A DNA stretch of 7,977 nt from an uncultured Oscillospiraceae bacterium (GCA_902465325.1 CABQMV010000093.1:1-7977); one strand, 5' to 3'; positions 1 to 7,542 are shown, numbered from the stretch's first letter. The notes: generated by a model from the letters alone, not told the origin. Program-made: numbers and translations.

Positions 1-2
1 CG

Positions 3-2468
3 GTAGGCGTACATACAGGAGATTCTATTGTAGTCTGCCCCTCTCAGACTCTGACCAACCGAGAATACCATATGCTTCGGGATGCTGCGCTGCGGTTGAT
101 CCGGGAGCTTAAAATTGAAGGAGGCTGCAATGTGCAGTTTGCTCTGGATCCCTATTCTTCAAAATATTATGTAATAGAAGTAAACCCCCGGGTATCCAGA
201 TCCTCTGCTCTGGCCTCTAAAGCCAGCGGATATCCTATTGCCAGAGTCAGCGCCTTAATTTCCGTTGGCCTGCGGCTGGATGAAATACAAATTGCCAACA
301 CGCCTGCCAGCTTTGAGCCTACACTGGACTATGTTGTCTCAAAAATAGCGAGATTTCCCTTTGATAAATTTGACACCGCCTCCCGTCTGCTTTCTACACA
401 GATGAAAGCTACCGGAGAGGTTATGTCCATAGGCCGCACACTGGAGGAAAGCCTTTTGAAAGCTGTGCGAAGTCTGGAATCTGGCGTAACTCATATATGG
501 CTGAAAAAATTTGACACCTATACCACAGAGCAGCTTTTTGACAACATTAAAAATCCTACGGATGAACGACTCTACGCCATTGCGGAGCTGCTTCGCCGGG
601 GAATCAAGCCTATGGTAATCTGCTCTATGACTAAAATTGACATGTTCTTTATCAACAAACTCAAGAACATTGTAGATTATGAGAAGGTACTCAAAGAAAA
701 CCCCGGCGACCTGGAAGTTCTAAAAAAAGCTAAGAGAATGGGATTTTCTGATAAATACATCGGCCTGTGCTGGAAGATGAATGAGCTGGAGCTGTTCCAG
801 CTCCGCCGCCAGAACAGCATTATGCCCGTATATAAAATGATTGATACCTGTGCCAGTGAATTTGATTCCTATGTGCCTTATTTCTATTCAACTTATGAAA
901 GTGAGAACGAATCCATCGTAACGCCCAACAAAAAAGTAATTGTACTGGGCGCCGGACCTATTCGCATTGGCCAGGGAGTAGAATTTGACTATTCTACTGT
1001 CCATGCCATCTGGGCTCTGAAGGAGGCCGGTTATGAGGCTATTATTATAAATAACAATCCGGAAACTGTTTCCACAGACTATTCTATCAGCGATAAGCTT
1101 TACTTTGAGCCTCTGTGCGTAGAAGATGTGATGAACATCATTGAATATGAAAAGCCCTACGGTGTCATTGTATCCCTGGGAGGACAGACCGCTATCAATC
1201 TGGCAGGAAGTCTGGATAAACTGGGCTCTCCGATTATTGGAACAGACGTAGCCGCCATTGAACGGGCTGAAAACCGGGATAGCTTTGAGAAAACAATGAA
1301 GTCCCTTCACATTCCTCAGCCTACAGGCCGGGCTGTAACCAAAATCGAGGACGGAATTAAAGCCGCAAACGAAGTGGGGTATCCTGTGCTGGTACGGCCC
1401 TCCTATGTACTGGGCGGCCGGGCTATGCATATTGTACACAACGACGATGCTCTCCGCCGTTATCTGAGCAACGCGGTGCTGGTAAGCGAAGACCAGCCGG
1501 TGCTGGTAGACAAGTATCTGCTGGGAAAAGAGTTAGAGGTAGACGCAGTCTGTGACGGAGAAGACGTATATATTCCCGGAATCATGCAGCATGTGGAAAA
1601 AACGGGCGTCCACTCCGGCGACTCCATCAGCGTGTACCCTCCCTTCTCTATTAATCAGCAGGCTCGGGACACTATTATAGATTACACCATCAAGCTGGGG
1701 CGGGGCATTGGAATCAAAGGACCTTTTAATATCCAGTTTATACTGGACGATAAAAATAACGTCTATGTAATAGAGGTAAACCCCCGTTCCTCCCGTACTG
1801 TTCCTTTTCTTTCCAAGGTAACCGGTGTAAATATTGCAAATATTTCTACCAAAGTTGCCCTGGGCCAATCCCTGAAGCAGCAGGGCTACGGTACCGGAAT
1901 CCACACAGAAAAAAAGCGGTGGTACGTGAAGGCGCCTGTATTTTCTTTCTCAAAGATACGGGGCGTAGATGCCTATCTGTCTCCTGAGATGAAATCCACA
2001 GGAGAGGCCATTGGCTATGACGACCGCTTTACCCGTGCTGTCCACAAGGCCCTGCAGGCAGCGAATATGAAAGTCGCCAACTACGGAACCGCTTTTGTCA
2101 CCATTGCCGACAGCGACAAGCCCCGGGCACTTCCGCTGATACAGAGGCTGGCCAATTTGGGCTTTAATATTGAGGCTACTTCCGGCACTGCAAAATTTCT
2201 GGAGAAAAACGGAGTACGCGCCAAGGTCAGAAAGAAGCTCAGCGAAGGCAGTGATGAAATCCTGGATTCTTTGAAATGCGGCCATGTCACCTATGTTATT
2301 AATACCTTAAGTGAAAGCAGCGGTGCCGGTCACAGAAATGACGGCTTCTTGATCAGACGCTTCGCAGTAGAAAACAATGTAACGACCTTCACCTCTCTAG
2401 ATACCCTGGAGGTACTCCTGGAAGTGTTGGAAGAAATCACCATTGGTGTTTCTACTATAGACAGCTGA
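3..2468 (+). CDS. carB: Carbamoyl-phosphate synthase large subunit, 5' truncated by window edge
   Basis: Makes carbamoyl phosphate from bicarbonate, ammonia (delivered by the CarA glutaminase) and two ATP, for UMP and arginine synthesis in the cytosol. The frame is open from base 3 and begins in the carboxyphosphate ATP-grasp domain at VHTGDS, which aligns near residue 240 of E. coli CarB. About 821 codons are visible of a usual 1,060-1,070, so roughly 240 N-terminal residues lie outside. In order: the end of the first ATP-grasp (NVQF and EVNPR motifs, about 129-195), the oligomerisation region (to about 920), the second ATP-grasp (starting at VLGAGPIRIGQG, about 936; VRPSYVLGGRAM near 1400; second VHSGDS near 1610; EVNPRSSRT near 1770), and the C-terminal MGS-like allosteric domain (about 2070-2468, with EATSGTA and YVINT) that binds UMP or ornithine in relatives. 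No internal stop. The first ATG in the window (72) is internal, not the start. Followed after 10 nt by pyrK. Confidence 0.98.
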   Translation, partial: VGVHTGDSIVVCPSQTLTNREYHMLRDAALRLIRELKIEGGCNVQFALDPYSSKYYVIEVNPRVSRSSALASKASGYPIARVSALISVGLRLDEIQIANTPASFEPTLDYVVSKIARFPFDKFDTASRLLSTQMKATGEVMSIGRTLEESLLKAVRSLESGVTHIWLKKFDTYTTEQLFDNIKNPTDERLYAIAELLRRGIKPMVICSMTKIDMFFINKLKNIVDYEKVLKENPGDLEVLKKAKRMGFSDKYIGLCWKMNELELFQLRRQNSIMPVYKMIDTCASEFDSYVPYFYSTYESENESIVTPNKKVIVLGAGPIRIGQGVEFDYSTVHAIWALKEAGYEAIIINNNPETVSTDYSISDKLYFEPLCVEDVMNIIEYEKPYGVIVSLGGQTAINLAGSLDKLGSPIIGTDVAAIERAENRDSFEKTMKSLHIPQPTGRAVTKIEDGIKAANEVGYPVLVRPSYVLGGRAMHIVHNDDALRRYLSNAVLVSEDQPVLVDKYLLGKELEVDAVCDGEDVYIPGIMQHVEKTGVHSGDSISVYPPFSINQQARDTIIDYTIKLGRGIGIKGPFNIQFILDDKNNVYVIEVNPRSSRTVPFLSKVTGVNIANISTKVALGQSLKQQGYGTGIHTEKKRWYVKAPVFSFSKIRGVDAYLSPEMKSTGEAIGYDDRFTRAVHKALQAANMKVANYGTAFVTIADSDKPRALPLIQRLANLGFNIEATSGTAKFLEKNGVRAKVRKKLSEGSDEILDSLKCGHVTYVINTLSESSGAGHRNDGFLIRRFAVENNVTTFTSLDTLEVLLEVLEEITIGVSTIDS

Positions 2469-2478
2469 GGAGAACTCT

Positions 2479-3228
2479 ATGGAAAATAAAAAGTATACAA
2501 TATGGGCCAATCGCCTGCTGGCCAGCTCTATCTACGAAATGACACTTCAGGGAAACACCTCCTTCATTACCGCGCCAGGTCAGTTTATAAATATACAGCT
2601 GGACGGCTTTTATCTGCGCAGGCCCATCAGCCTGTGCAGCTGGGAAGAGGATCAGTTTACCATCATATATAAAGTAGTGGGCAAAGGAACCCGTTTCATG
2701 TCTACCCTTTCCGCGGGGACAGAGTTGGATATTCTGACCGGTCTGGGAAACGGCTTTCAGTTGGAGGCCGCCCGGGACAGACAGTCTGTCGTGATTGGAG
2801 GCGGCGTAGGCGTCCCCCCCATGTACGGACTTGCCCGGACTATGGTAAAAGCCGGCATGAAACCACAGGTTGTACTGGGATTTAATACCAAAGAAGAGTC
2901 TTTCTATATTGAACGATTTCGGGAATTGGGGCTGGAGGTTACGGTAACCACAGCCGACGGCAGTCTTGGAATCAAGGGCTTTGTTACAGACGGTCTGTGC
3001 AGTATAGATTATGACTACTATTTCTGCTGCGGACCAAAGCCTATGCTGAAGGCAGTCTATAACCGGACAAATTCCAGGGGACAGAGATTTTCGGGACAGC
3101 TCTCCTTTGAGGAGCATATGGGCTGCGGATTCGGCGCCTGTATGGGCTGCAGCTGTCATACCCTGACAGGCAGCAAAAGAGTGTGCGTAGACGGCCCGGT
3201 ATTTAAAAGTGAGGAAGTGCAATTGTAA
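2479..3228 (+). CDS. pyrK: Dihydroorotate dehydrogenase B electron-transfer subunit
   Basis: Iron-sulfur flavoprotein that passes electrons from the FMN of PyrD to NAD+, forming the class 1B dihydroorotate dehydrogenase. The 249 residues match the family's usual size. Visible in order: ferredoxin-reductase-type FAD-binding region with PGQF (33-36) and RRPIS (47-51), a nucleotide-binding GGGVGVPP (107-114), CGPKPM (184-189), and a C-terminal [2Fe-2S] motif with Cys216, Cys221, Cys224 and Cys236 (C-x4-C-x2-C-x11-C) followed by DGPVF. The start is set by an AGGAG (2468-2472) that shares its first base with the carB stop and lies 6 nt before the ATG. The stop overlaps the pyrD start by one base (TAATG), which favours coupled translation and equal amounts of the two subunits. 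A 255-codon antisense frame covers the gene but is a shadow. Confidence 0.97.
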   Translation: MENKKYTIWANRLLASSIYEMTLQGNTSFITAPGQFINIQLDGFYLRRPISLCSWEEDQFTIIYKVVGKGTRFMSTLSAGTELDILTGLGNGFQLEAARDRQSVVIGGGVGVPPMYGLARTMVKAGMKPQVVLGFNTKEESFYIERFRELGLEVTVTTADGSLGIKGFVTDGLCSIDYDYYFCCGPKPMLKAVYNRTNSRGQRFSGQLSFEEHMGCGFGACMGCSCHTLTGSKRVCVDGPVFKSEEVQL

Positions 3229-4163
3229 TGGAGCAAAAAGACCTTTCTGTTTCGTTAGGAAATATAACGTTAAAAAATCCGATTATTCCGGCCAGCGGTA
3301 CCTTTGGATTCGGCTATGAGATGGCCCGCTTTTATGATATCAATCAGCTGGGCGCAATTGCTTTAAAGGGAACTACTAAGGAAGCACGGTTTGGCAATGA
3401 AACGCCTCGAATTGCGGAGTGCAGGGAAGGAATTCTAAATGCCATTGGGCTGCAGAATCCAGGAGCAGATAAAGTGATTGAAGAAGAACTGCCTAAGCTG
3501 GCTAAGGTATACAGCGGCGTGAAAATTGCCAATATCTCCGGCTTTTCTATTGAAGAATATGTATCCAATGCGACTGCCTTTGATACGCGCACTGATGTAG
3601 ATATTTTGGAAATCAATATTTCCTGCCCCAATGTAAAGCACGGAGGGATGGCCTTTGGCACAGACTGCAATCAGGCTGCCGCCGTATGCCAAGCAGTAAA
3701 AGCTGCTTGCAGCAAGCCTGTCTATATGAAGCTCTCTCCTAATGTCACGAATATTGTGGAAATCGCGTCCTCCTGTGAGGCAGCAGGGGCAGATGGTCTT
3801 GTTCTGATTAATACGCTGCTTGGAATGGTAGTAGACTCCCGCACCGGCCGTCCCTGCGTCAGCACAGTTACCGCAGGCTTTTCCGGTCCGGCAATCAAGC
3901 CGGTTGCTCTGCGTATGGTATATCAGGTAGCCTGCCAGGTAAACCTCCCTATTATAGGAGCAGGCGGGATTGCGAATGCAGACGATGTGATAGAGATGAT
4001 GTCCGTGGGCGCTTCTGCCGTACAGGTCGGGGCACAAAACTTGGTAAACCCCTATGCCTGTCTGGATATTCTGAAAGAGCTTCCCAATAAGATGGAGGAG
4101 TATGGGATTCTCCGGCTCAGAGACATCATTGGAAGAACAGTAAAGATGAGAAAGGATGTATAA
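3228..4163 (+). CDS. pyrD: Dihydroorotate dehydrogenase class 1B, catalytic subunit
   Basis: FMN-dependent TIM-barrel enzyme that oxidises dihydroorotate to orotate, the fourth step of pyrimidine synthesis; cytosolic, acting with PyrK. 311 residues, full length. The catalytic base is the Cys of SCPN (Cys133) in the INISCPNVKHGG motif; class 1 enzymes use Cys where class 2 uses Ser. Also visible are Lys47 (ALKGTT), the substrate-binding NAIGLQN (71-77), KLSPN (168-172), INT (194-196) and the FMN phosphate motifs GAGGI (244-248) and GASAVQVG (261-268). Together with adjacent pyrK this assigns subclass 1B (NAD+-linked) rather than the fumarate-dependent 1A. Start ATG overlaps the pyrK TAA by one base; an AGGAAG (3212-3217) lies 10 nt upstream. 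Two bases separate its stop from pyrF. The symbol pyrDB is used for the same gene in some species. Confidence 0.97.
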   Translation: MEQKDLSVSLGNITLKNPIIPASGTFGFGYEMARFYDINQLGAIALKGTTKEARFGNETPRIAECREGILNAIGLQNPGADKVIEEELPKLAKVYSGVKIANISGFSIEEYVSNATAFDTRTDVDILEINISCPNVKHGGMAFGTDCNQAAAVCQAVKAACSKPVYMKLSPNVTNIVEIASSCEAAGADGLVLINTLLGMVVDSRTGRPCVSTVTAGFSGPAIKPVALRMVYQVACQVNLPIIGAGGIANADDVIEMMSVGASAVQVGAQNLVNPYACLDILKELPNKMEEYGILRLRDIIGRTVKMRKDV

Positions 4164-4165
4164 AA

Positions 4166-4885
4166 ATGTGTATAAAGAAGGATGTCATAATTGCTTGTGA
4201 TTTTAAAGACAGGCAGGATACGCTGGCCTTTTTAAAAATTTTTGAAAAATCTAATACAAAGCCCTATTTAAAAATAGGAATGGAATTATTCTACGGCGCC
4301 GGTCCGGACATTGTCCGGGAAGCGAAGGCTCTTGGCCATCGCGTTTTTTTGGATCTGAAGCTCCATGATATTCCAAACACAGTAAAAAAAGCCATGAAAA
4401 ATCTGGCGGTACTGGGCGCGGACATGGTGAATCTGCATGCGGCCGGCACTATCGAAATGATGGAAGCCGCACTGGAGGGATTAGAAGCCGGTACCGCTGC
4501 AGGAGGCACGCGGCCTCTGCTGATCGCAGTCACGCAGTTGACCAGCACCAGTCAGGAGCGTATGCAGAAGCAGCTTCTGATCTCCTCTACTATAGAAGAA
4601 TGTGTAGCGCATTATGCACAAAATGCCAAAATCGCAGGGCTTGAGGGCGTAGTTTGTTCGCCTTTAGAAGCAGGCCTTGTCAAGGAAATATGCGGCCAGG
4701 AGTTTCTGACAGTCACACCGGGAATTCGTTTTGCCGATGACAGTAAAGATGATCAGGTGCGGATTACCACCCCTGCCAAGGCCAGAGAAATTGGAACAGA
4801 TTATATTGTAGTAGGCCGCTCTATTACAGCAGCGGCAGATCCTGTCGCTGCTTACAACAGAGCGGTAACCGAATTTGTAGGATAA
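4166..4885 (+). CDS. pyrF: Orotidine-5'-phosphate decarboxylase
   Basis: Decarboxylates OMP to UMP, the last step of the pathway. 239 residues, the size of the short bacterial (B. subtilis-like) group 1 enzymes. The active-site D-x-K-x-x-D is DLKLHD (Asp63, Lys65, Asp68) followed by IPNTV. Asp12 (ACDFKD) and Lys36 (LKIGMEL) complete the charged substrate-binding network, and the phosphate-gripping C-terminal motifs TPGIR (184-188) and VVGRSI (215-220) are present. The ATG follows the pyrD stop by 2 nt, with AAAGGA (4151-4156) 9 nt upstream and inside pyrD, so it belongs to the same mRNA. It is the last + strand gene of the operon: pyrE, which supplies its substrate, faces it convergently 12 nt downstream, with a short hairpin in between. 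Confidence 0.97.
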   Translation: MCIKKDVIIACDFKDRQDTLAFLKIFEKSNTKPYLKIGMELFYGAGPDIVREAKALGHRVFLDLKLHDIPNTVKKAMKNLAVLGADMVNLHAAGTIEMMEAALEGLEAGTAAGGTRPLLIAVTQLTSTSQERMQKQLLISSTIEECVAHYAQNAKIAGLEGVVCSPLEAGLVKEICGQEFLTVTPGIRFADDSKDDQVRITTPAKAREIGTDYIVVGRSITAAADPVAAYNRAVTEFVG

Positions 4886-4902
4886 AGCACTTTGCTTTTA
4901 TA
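4882..4902. terminator. Small hairpin at the pyrF/pyrE convergence, possible bidirectional terminator
   Basis: AAAGCA (4884-4889) and TGCTTT (4893-4898) are perfect complements around a CTT loop. The stem can extend to eight pairs if one T is bulged. A short T-run follows on the + strand and the mirrored A/T flank gives a weak T-run on the - strand. It overlaps the stop codons of both genes. It is the only candidate terminator for either transcript here. The stem is AT-rich and the T-tract is broken, so termination strength is doubtful. Confidence 0.4.
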
Positions 4903-5530
4903 AGTTCATCCAGCGGGGGTCGGAAGGATTGGCCTGAAAGGCCTGAAGCTTTGCCACCTGACTGGCATTGATATAGCGCTCCTCAATAGCAGCTTCTATC
5001 AAAGCATCATAATTAGAAAGAGAAACATTTTGAACCTGGGCCTGGGCCAGCCGCTCCAAGCCCTTTTTCAGTCCGTACGTAAAAATAGAAGCAATACCGA
5101 GTACCTGTGCGCCCGCCTCCCGAAGGACCTCTACCACTTCAATACAGGAGCCGCCTGTAGAAATCAAGTCTTCCACAACAACTACCTTTGTACCGGCATC
5201 TACCTTTCCCTCAATTTGATTATGCCGGCCGTGGTCCTTTGCTGAGCCTCTTACATACGCCATAGGAAGATTGAGAATCTCCGCTACCAGCGCTGCATGA
5301 GCAATTCCCGCTGTGGAGGTCCCTGCCACCAGCTCACAGTCCGGATAATGTCTGCGGATATTTTCCGCAATTCCCTTTTCCACCAGCCGTCTAGTCTCCG
5401 GGTAAGACAGAATCAGCCTATTATCACAATAAATAGGGGATTGAATCCCGCTGGCCCAGGTAAAAGGCTCTTCCGGTTTTAAAAATACGGCTTTAATTTT
5501 CAACAGTTCTTTGGCAACTTGCTTCTCCAT
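4898..5530 (-). CDS. pyrE: Orotate phosphoribosyltransferase
   Basis: Transfers phosphoribosyl from PRPP to orotate, giving OMP for PyrF. With the start at 5530 the protein has 210 residues, close to the B. subtilis enzyme. Visible: WASGIQSPIYCDNR (25-38) at the N terminus, TSTAGI (71-76), the flexible catalytic loop KDHGRHNQIEG (98-108) and the type I PRTase PRPP-binding signature VVVVEDLISTGGSC (116-129). I chose the ATG at 5530 because family-like sequence begins at MEKQVAKELL. The frame extends 14 codons further, to an ATG at 5572, but that lysine/arginine-rich extension lies wholly within the mscS coding sequence and has no good ribosome site. The gene runs opposite to the rest of the pathway and is last in a unit with mscS, so its transcription is separate from the pyr operon unless a promoter not visible to me lies inside mscS. 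Confidence 0.96.
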   Translation of the reverse strand: MEKQVAKELLKIKAVFLKPEEPFTWASGIQSPIYCDNRLILSYPETRRLVEKGIAENIRRHYPDCELVAGTSTAGIAHAALVAEILNLPMAYVRGSAKDHGRHNQIEGKVDAGTKVVVVEDLISTGGSCIEVVEVLREAGAQVLGIASIFTYGLKKGLERLAQAQVQNVSLSNYDALIEAAIEERYINASQVAKLQAFQANPSDPRWMNL

Positions 5531-6437
5531 TGTCTTCTTCTCTCCGTTTCTCATTTTGAATCTTTTTTTCATGCAGCAGCTCTAGTTTATTATACGGAAT
5601 TTCAATTTTGTGAGCCTGAAAAGCCTCTATAATATACCTTCGGGCAAGACGCTCCACCGGCGCCTGCTGCAGCTTCTTCACCTTTGCTATAATTCTGAGC
5701 ATAATGGCGGAATCGCCAAACTCCACAATTCCCAATACCTGAGGCTTTTCCAATAACTGGTCACAGTCGGAAGCCATGGCCTCCATGGCTTCCTCCAATA
5801 CCGTCGTTACTTCCTCTACTGTATTTTCATAGGGCATGGGAACATCAATTCCTGCATATACCCCGCCCCGGGAATAGTTGGTAACAACTGTAATCTCTCC
5901 GTTTGGAATTACATGGAGCTCCCCTGTCATGGCCCGCAGCTTCGTAGTACGCAGCTGTATATTCTCTACGGTACCGGTTACCCCTGCCACCGAAACAAAA
6001 TCGCCAATTTCAATCTGATCCTCAAAGATAAGAAAAACACCGCTGAGAAAATCCTTGATCAGGCTCTGAGCCCCAAAGCCTACAGCAATCCCACCAATTC
6101 CCGCTGTGGCCAGTAAAGAGCCCACCGTATTTCCTAATCCCAGCACGCTCAGCAGAGCACAGACCGCTATAAAATATACAATAATATCCGCCACATATAC
6201 GGCTAATGCAGATATTGTTTTAATTCGTTTTTCATTTTTCCCCCTGCTGATCTGCCGTTCAAAGGATTTCTTCAATACCCTCCGTATGATCCGGAGAATA
6301 AATTTCGTTGCAATCACAATAACAACTATGTATAAAACTGCATCTATAAGCTTTGCTAACGGCACCGCAAAGGTTCCAAGGGCTGCCTCATAGCTTTCCT
6401 TTAATTCTTCAGACAGTGAGAAAATCCAGCCCGTCAT
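5493..6437 (-). CDS. MscS-family small-conductance mechanosensitive channel
   Basis: Membrane channel that opens under bilayer tension and releases solutes on osmotic downshift; MscS homologues are heptameric. 314 residues. Predicted membrane segments: TM1 about 25-50, TM2 about 74-100 and pore-lining TM3 about 105-135, the last with the Gly/Ala-rich packing typical of MscS (GIGGIAVGFGAQSL, 113-126). Then the beta domain with GDFV (145-148), GTVENIQLRTTKLR (155-168) and VIPNGEI (176-182), then the alpha/beta vestibule to about 288. The last 25 or so residues are a charged, probably disordered tail. The start is supported by a strong GGAAGGGG (6444-6451), 6 nt before the ATG. It begins 34 nt after the FHA gene ends and overlaps the chosen pyrE start by 38 nt. 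I avoid a specific symbol such as mscS or ykuT because paralogue assignment needs comparison. Confidence 0.93.
   Translation of the reverse strand: MTGWIFSLSEELKESYEAALGTFAVPLAKLIDAVLYIVVIVIATKFILRIIRRVLKKSFERQISRGKNEKRIKTISALAVYVADIIVYFIAVCALLSVLGLGNTVGSLLATAGIGGIAVGFGAQSLIKDFLSGVFLIFEDQIEIGDFVSVAGVTGTVENIQLRTTKLRAMTGELHVIPNGEITVVTNYSRGGVYAGIDVPMPYENTVEEVTTVLEEAMEAMASDCDQLLEKPQVLGIVEFGDSAIMLRIIAKVKKLQQAPVERLARRYIIEAFQAHKIEIPYNKLELLHEKKIQNEKRREEDNGEASCQRTVEN
5537..5546 (-). promoter_or_regulatory. Ribosome binding site for pyrE inside mscS
   Basis: On the - strand a purine-rich run containing GGAG (5542-5545) then AGAAG precedes the ATG at 5530. GGAG is 11 nt from the start, slightly long. 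The site lies within the charged tail codons of mscS, so ribosomes finishing mscS pass over it. It supports the 5530 start over the one at 5572. Confidence 0.5.
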
Positions 6438-6471
6438 TTTAAACCCCTTCCAAAATAATTATTTGCAGCAA

Positions 6472-7290
6472 CTATTTTACCATATTAGAGAATAAAATGC
6501 GAGGCCGGAACTTCACACTGAATTGGGTCGTTTCCCCAAAGCTTATGATCTGACCGGCGTGCACATTCACCTCCTCTCCTGCGGCAACTGGCTGTCCGTC
6601 CACATAAGTTCCGTTAGAGGAAAACAGATCACGGACAGTCAGGCTGCGCTTATTCTGAAATATCACCGCATGACGTCTGCTTACACAGGCATCGTTGATA
6701 GGAAGATCCGCCCATATTTTGTCACGTCCTACGGTAATTTCCTCTTTCCCCGGCAAAGCAGTTCCCGACAGAAACAGCGTCCATATAACTGTCAAAGCGC
6801 CTCTGCCCGGCGTCGGCATAAGACAAAGCTCTCCTACAGCGGAAATAGCAAACCAAAAAGGCCATATCAGCAGATTTCTGCACCACACAAGAAATCCGGC
6901 TGCCAGAAGGAAAATCATAAAATTCCACAAAAGAAACCTCTGTCCCCGTCTTTCTTGCCAAATTCTATGGGCCCCAGCCCTTTTTTCTCCCCGCCTATCC
7001 TTCTGCCGGCGGTCAAAAAAACTTCTGAGCGGCAGGTCAGGGATTTTAATAACAGACCACCACCGGGCCCCTCTTCTGACAGGGAGCAGGTCCCGAAGCA
7101 CTTCAGCGGGAAACGCGCCGCCGTCCTTTTCCCACTGTTCAAGATGAAAAAGAGCCTCTGCAATCAAATCCCGACAAAAACAGTCACTTTCCTCTGCATG
7201 AAGTAGTAAAATAGTAAACATATCCCGTATAGAATTATTATTTCTGTTTATACTAGCGCCCGGCAAATATACAAATTCTACTCTTTCCAT
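6472..7290 (-). CDS. Membrane protein with C-terminal FHA domain, probably N-terminally truncated
   Basis: FHA domains bind phosphothreonine peptides. The 272 residues hold a short N-terminal region (1-75, VEFVYLPG at 4-11), a basic linker rich in Arg/Lys (85-117), one or two hydrophobic segments (about 119-155, probable membrane hairpin) and an FHA domain (about 182-262). The FHA domain shows VGRD (187-190), the phosphopeptide-contact SRRH (204-207) and SSNGTYV (224-230), all intact. From memory, this resembles the C-terminal two-thirds of the longer (about 400-450 residue) FHA proteins with an N-terminal DUF6382 domain in clostridial tad loci. The ATG at 7290 has no convincing ribosome site, and the frame continues upstream for 13 codons to a TAA at 7330-7332 with plausible family sequence, so the true start has probably been lost. 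It may be a remnant, or translated weakly. It is first of a - strand unit with mscS and pyrE. The FHA call is firm; the family placement is inference. Confidence 0.75.
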   Translation of the reverse strand: MERVEFVYLPGASINRNNNSIRDMFTILLLHAEESDCFCRDLIAEALFHLEQWEKDGGAFPAEVLRDLLPVRRGARWWSVIKIPDLPLRSFFDRRQKDRRGEKRAGAHRIWQERRGQRFLLWNFMIFLLAAGFLVWCRNLLIWPFWFAISAVGELCLMPTPGRGALTVIWTLFLSGTALPGKEEITVGRDKIWADLPINDACVSRRHAVIFQNKRSLTVRDLFSSNGTYVDGQPVAAGEEVNVHAGQIISFGETTQFSVKFRPRILFSNMVK

Positions 7291-7303
7291 TACACCGGAA
7301 ATG

Positions 7304-7330
7304 AAAACAGCATCATATCCCGGCTGTTTT
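7304..7330. repeat. Inverted repeat at the left edge of the patchwork region
   Basis: AAAACAGC (7304-7311) and GCTGTTTT (7323-7330) are perfect 8-bp complements around an 11-nt loop, followed by TTATA on the + strand. It lies in the open frame upstream of the FHA ATG and next to the presumed junction. It could be a weak terminator for + strand read-through, a leftover of the recombination, or chance. Confidence 0.35.
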
Positions 7331-7347
7331 TATAGGAGAAAGTGTAG

Positions 7348-7521
7348 ATGACGAAGATCTCAAATAAAGAATACGAAGAGTATTAGCATCAAGCCAATGT
7401 GTTACACAGCAGAATGTTGACGCCAGATGGGCTGCGGATTATATGCGCTGGGTTTGACAATGATCCATAGAAGATCGGCAAACACATGCTGGGGATGAAT
7501 GTAAAACTGCAATCTGAAAAC
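7348..7521 (+). pseudogene. Small gene of unknown function broken by two in-frame TAG codons
   Basis: An AGGAGAA site (7334-7340) precedes ATG 7348 by 7 nt. The frame reads MTKISNKEYEEY, a TAG at 7384-7386, then about 27 codons including MLTPDGLRIICAGF, a TAG at 7468-7470, then KIGKHMLGMNVKLQSEN. Read through the stops, it looks like one ordinary small protein: single changes from CAG or GAG would explain each TAG, and DNDP-E-KIGKHML would be a natural sequence. The 3' end is uncertain, because the frame stays open into the promoter and MerR region beyond. I do not recognise the family. TAG ends the FHA gene in this window, so there is no ground for assuming recoding. A 92-codon frame starting at ATG 7486 is simply the rest of this frame. 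Confidence 0.55.
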
Positions 7522-7542
7522 AGAAAAAATTTTAAAAGGCTA

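Noticed and set aside
888..2290. Several - strand frames of 69-183 codons inside carB
   Set aside because: Shadows of carB codon usage; no motifs, and the + strand frame is a highly conserved enzyme.
3124..3186. A fifth cysteine (Cys226) in the PyrK iron-sulfur motif
   Set aside because: The C-x-C next to the third ligand is, as I recall, usual in Firmicute PyrK; four spaced ligands account for one [2Fe-2S] cluster.
2455..3222. 255-codon antisense frame covering pyrK
   Set aside because: It mirrors the whole of pyrK, has no recognisable domain and no independent support. pyrK has clear FAD, NAD and [2Fe-2S] motifs.
3344..4548. Antisense frames of 85-200 codons in pyrD and pyrF
   Set aside because: Opposite the active-site motifs of well-identified enzymes; low-complexity shadow translations.
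5531..5572. Longer pyrE starting at ATG 5572
   Set aside because: The 14 extra residues are not family-like, lie wholly in mscS and have no ribosome site; 5530 fits homologues.
6523..7206. 227-codon and 150-codon + strand frames over the FHA gene
   Set aside because: They run antisense to the FHA domain and linker, are rich in Ser/Pro/Arg as shadow frames are, and contain no recognised domain.
7384..7470. Pyrrolysine or amber recoding for the two TAG codons
   Set aside because: TAG ends the FHA gene in the same window, no pyl genes are visible, and single-base decay explains both.
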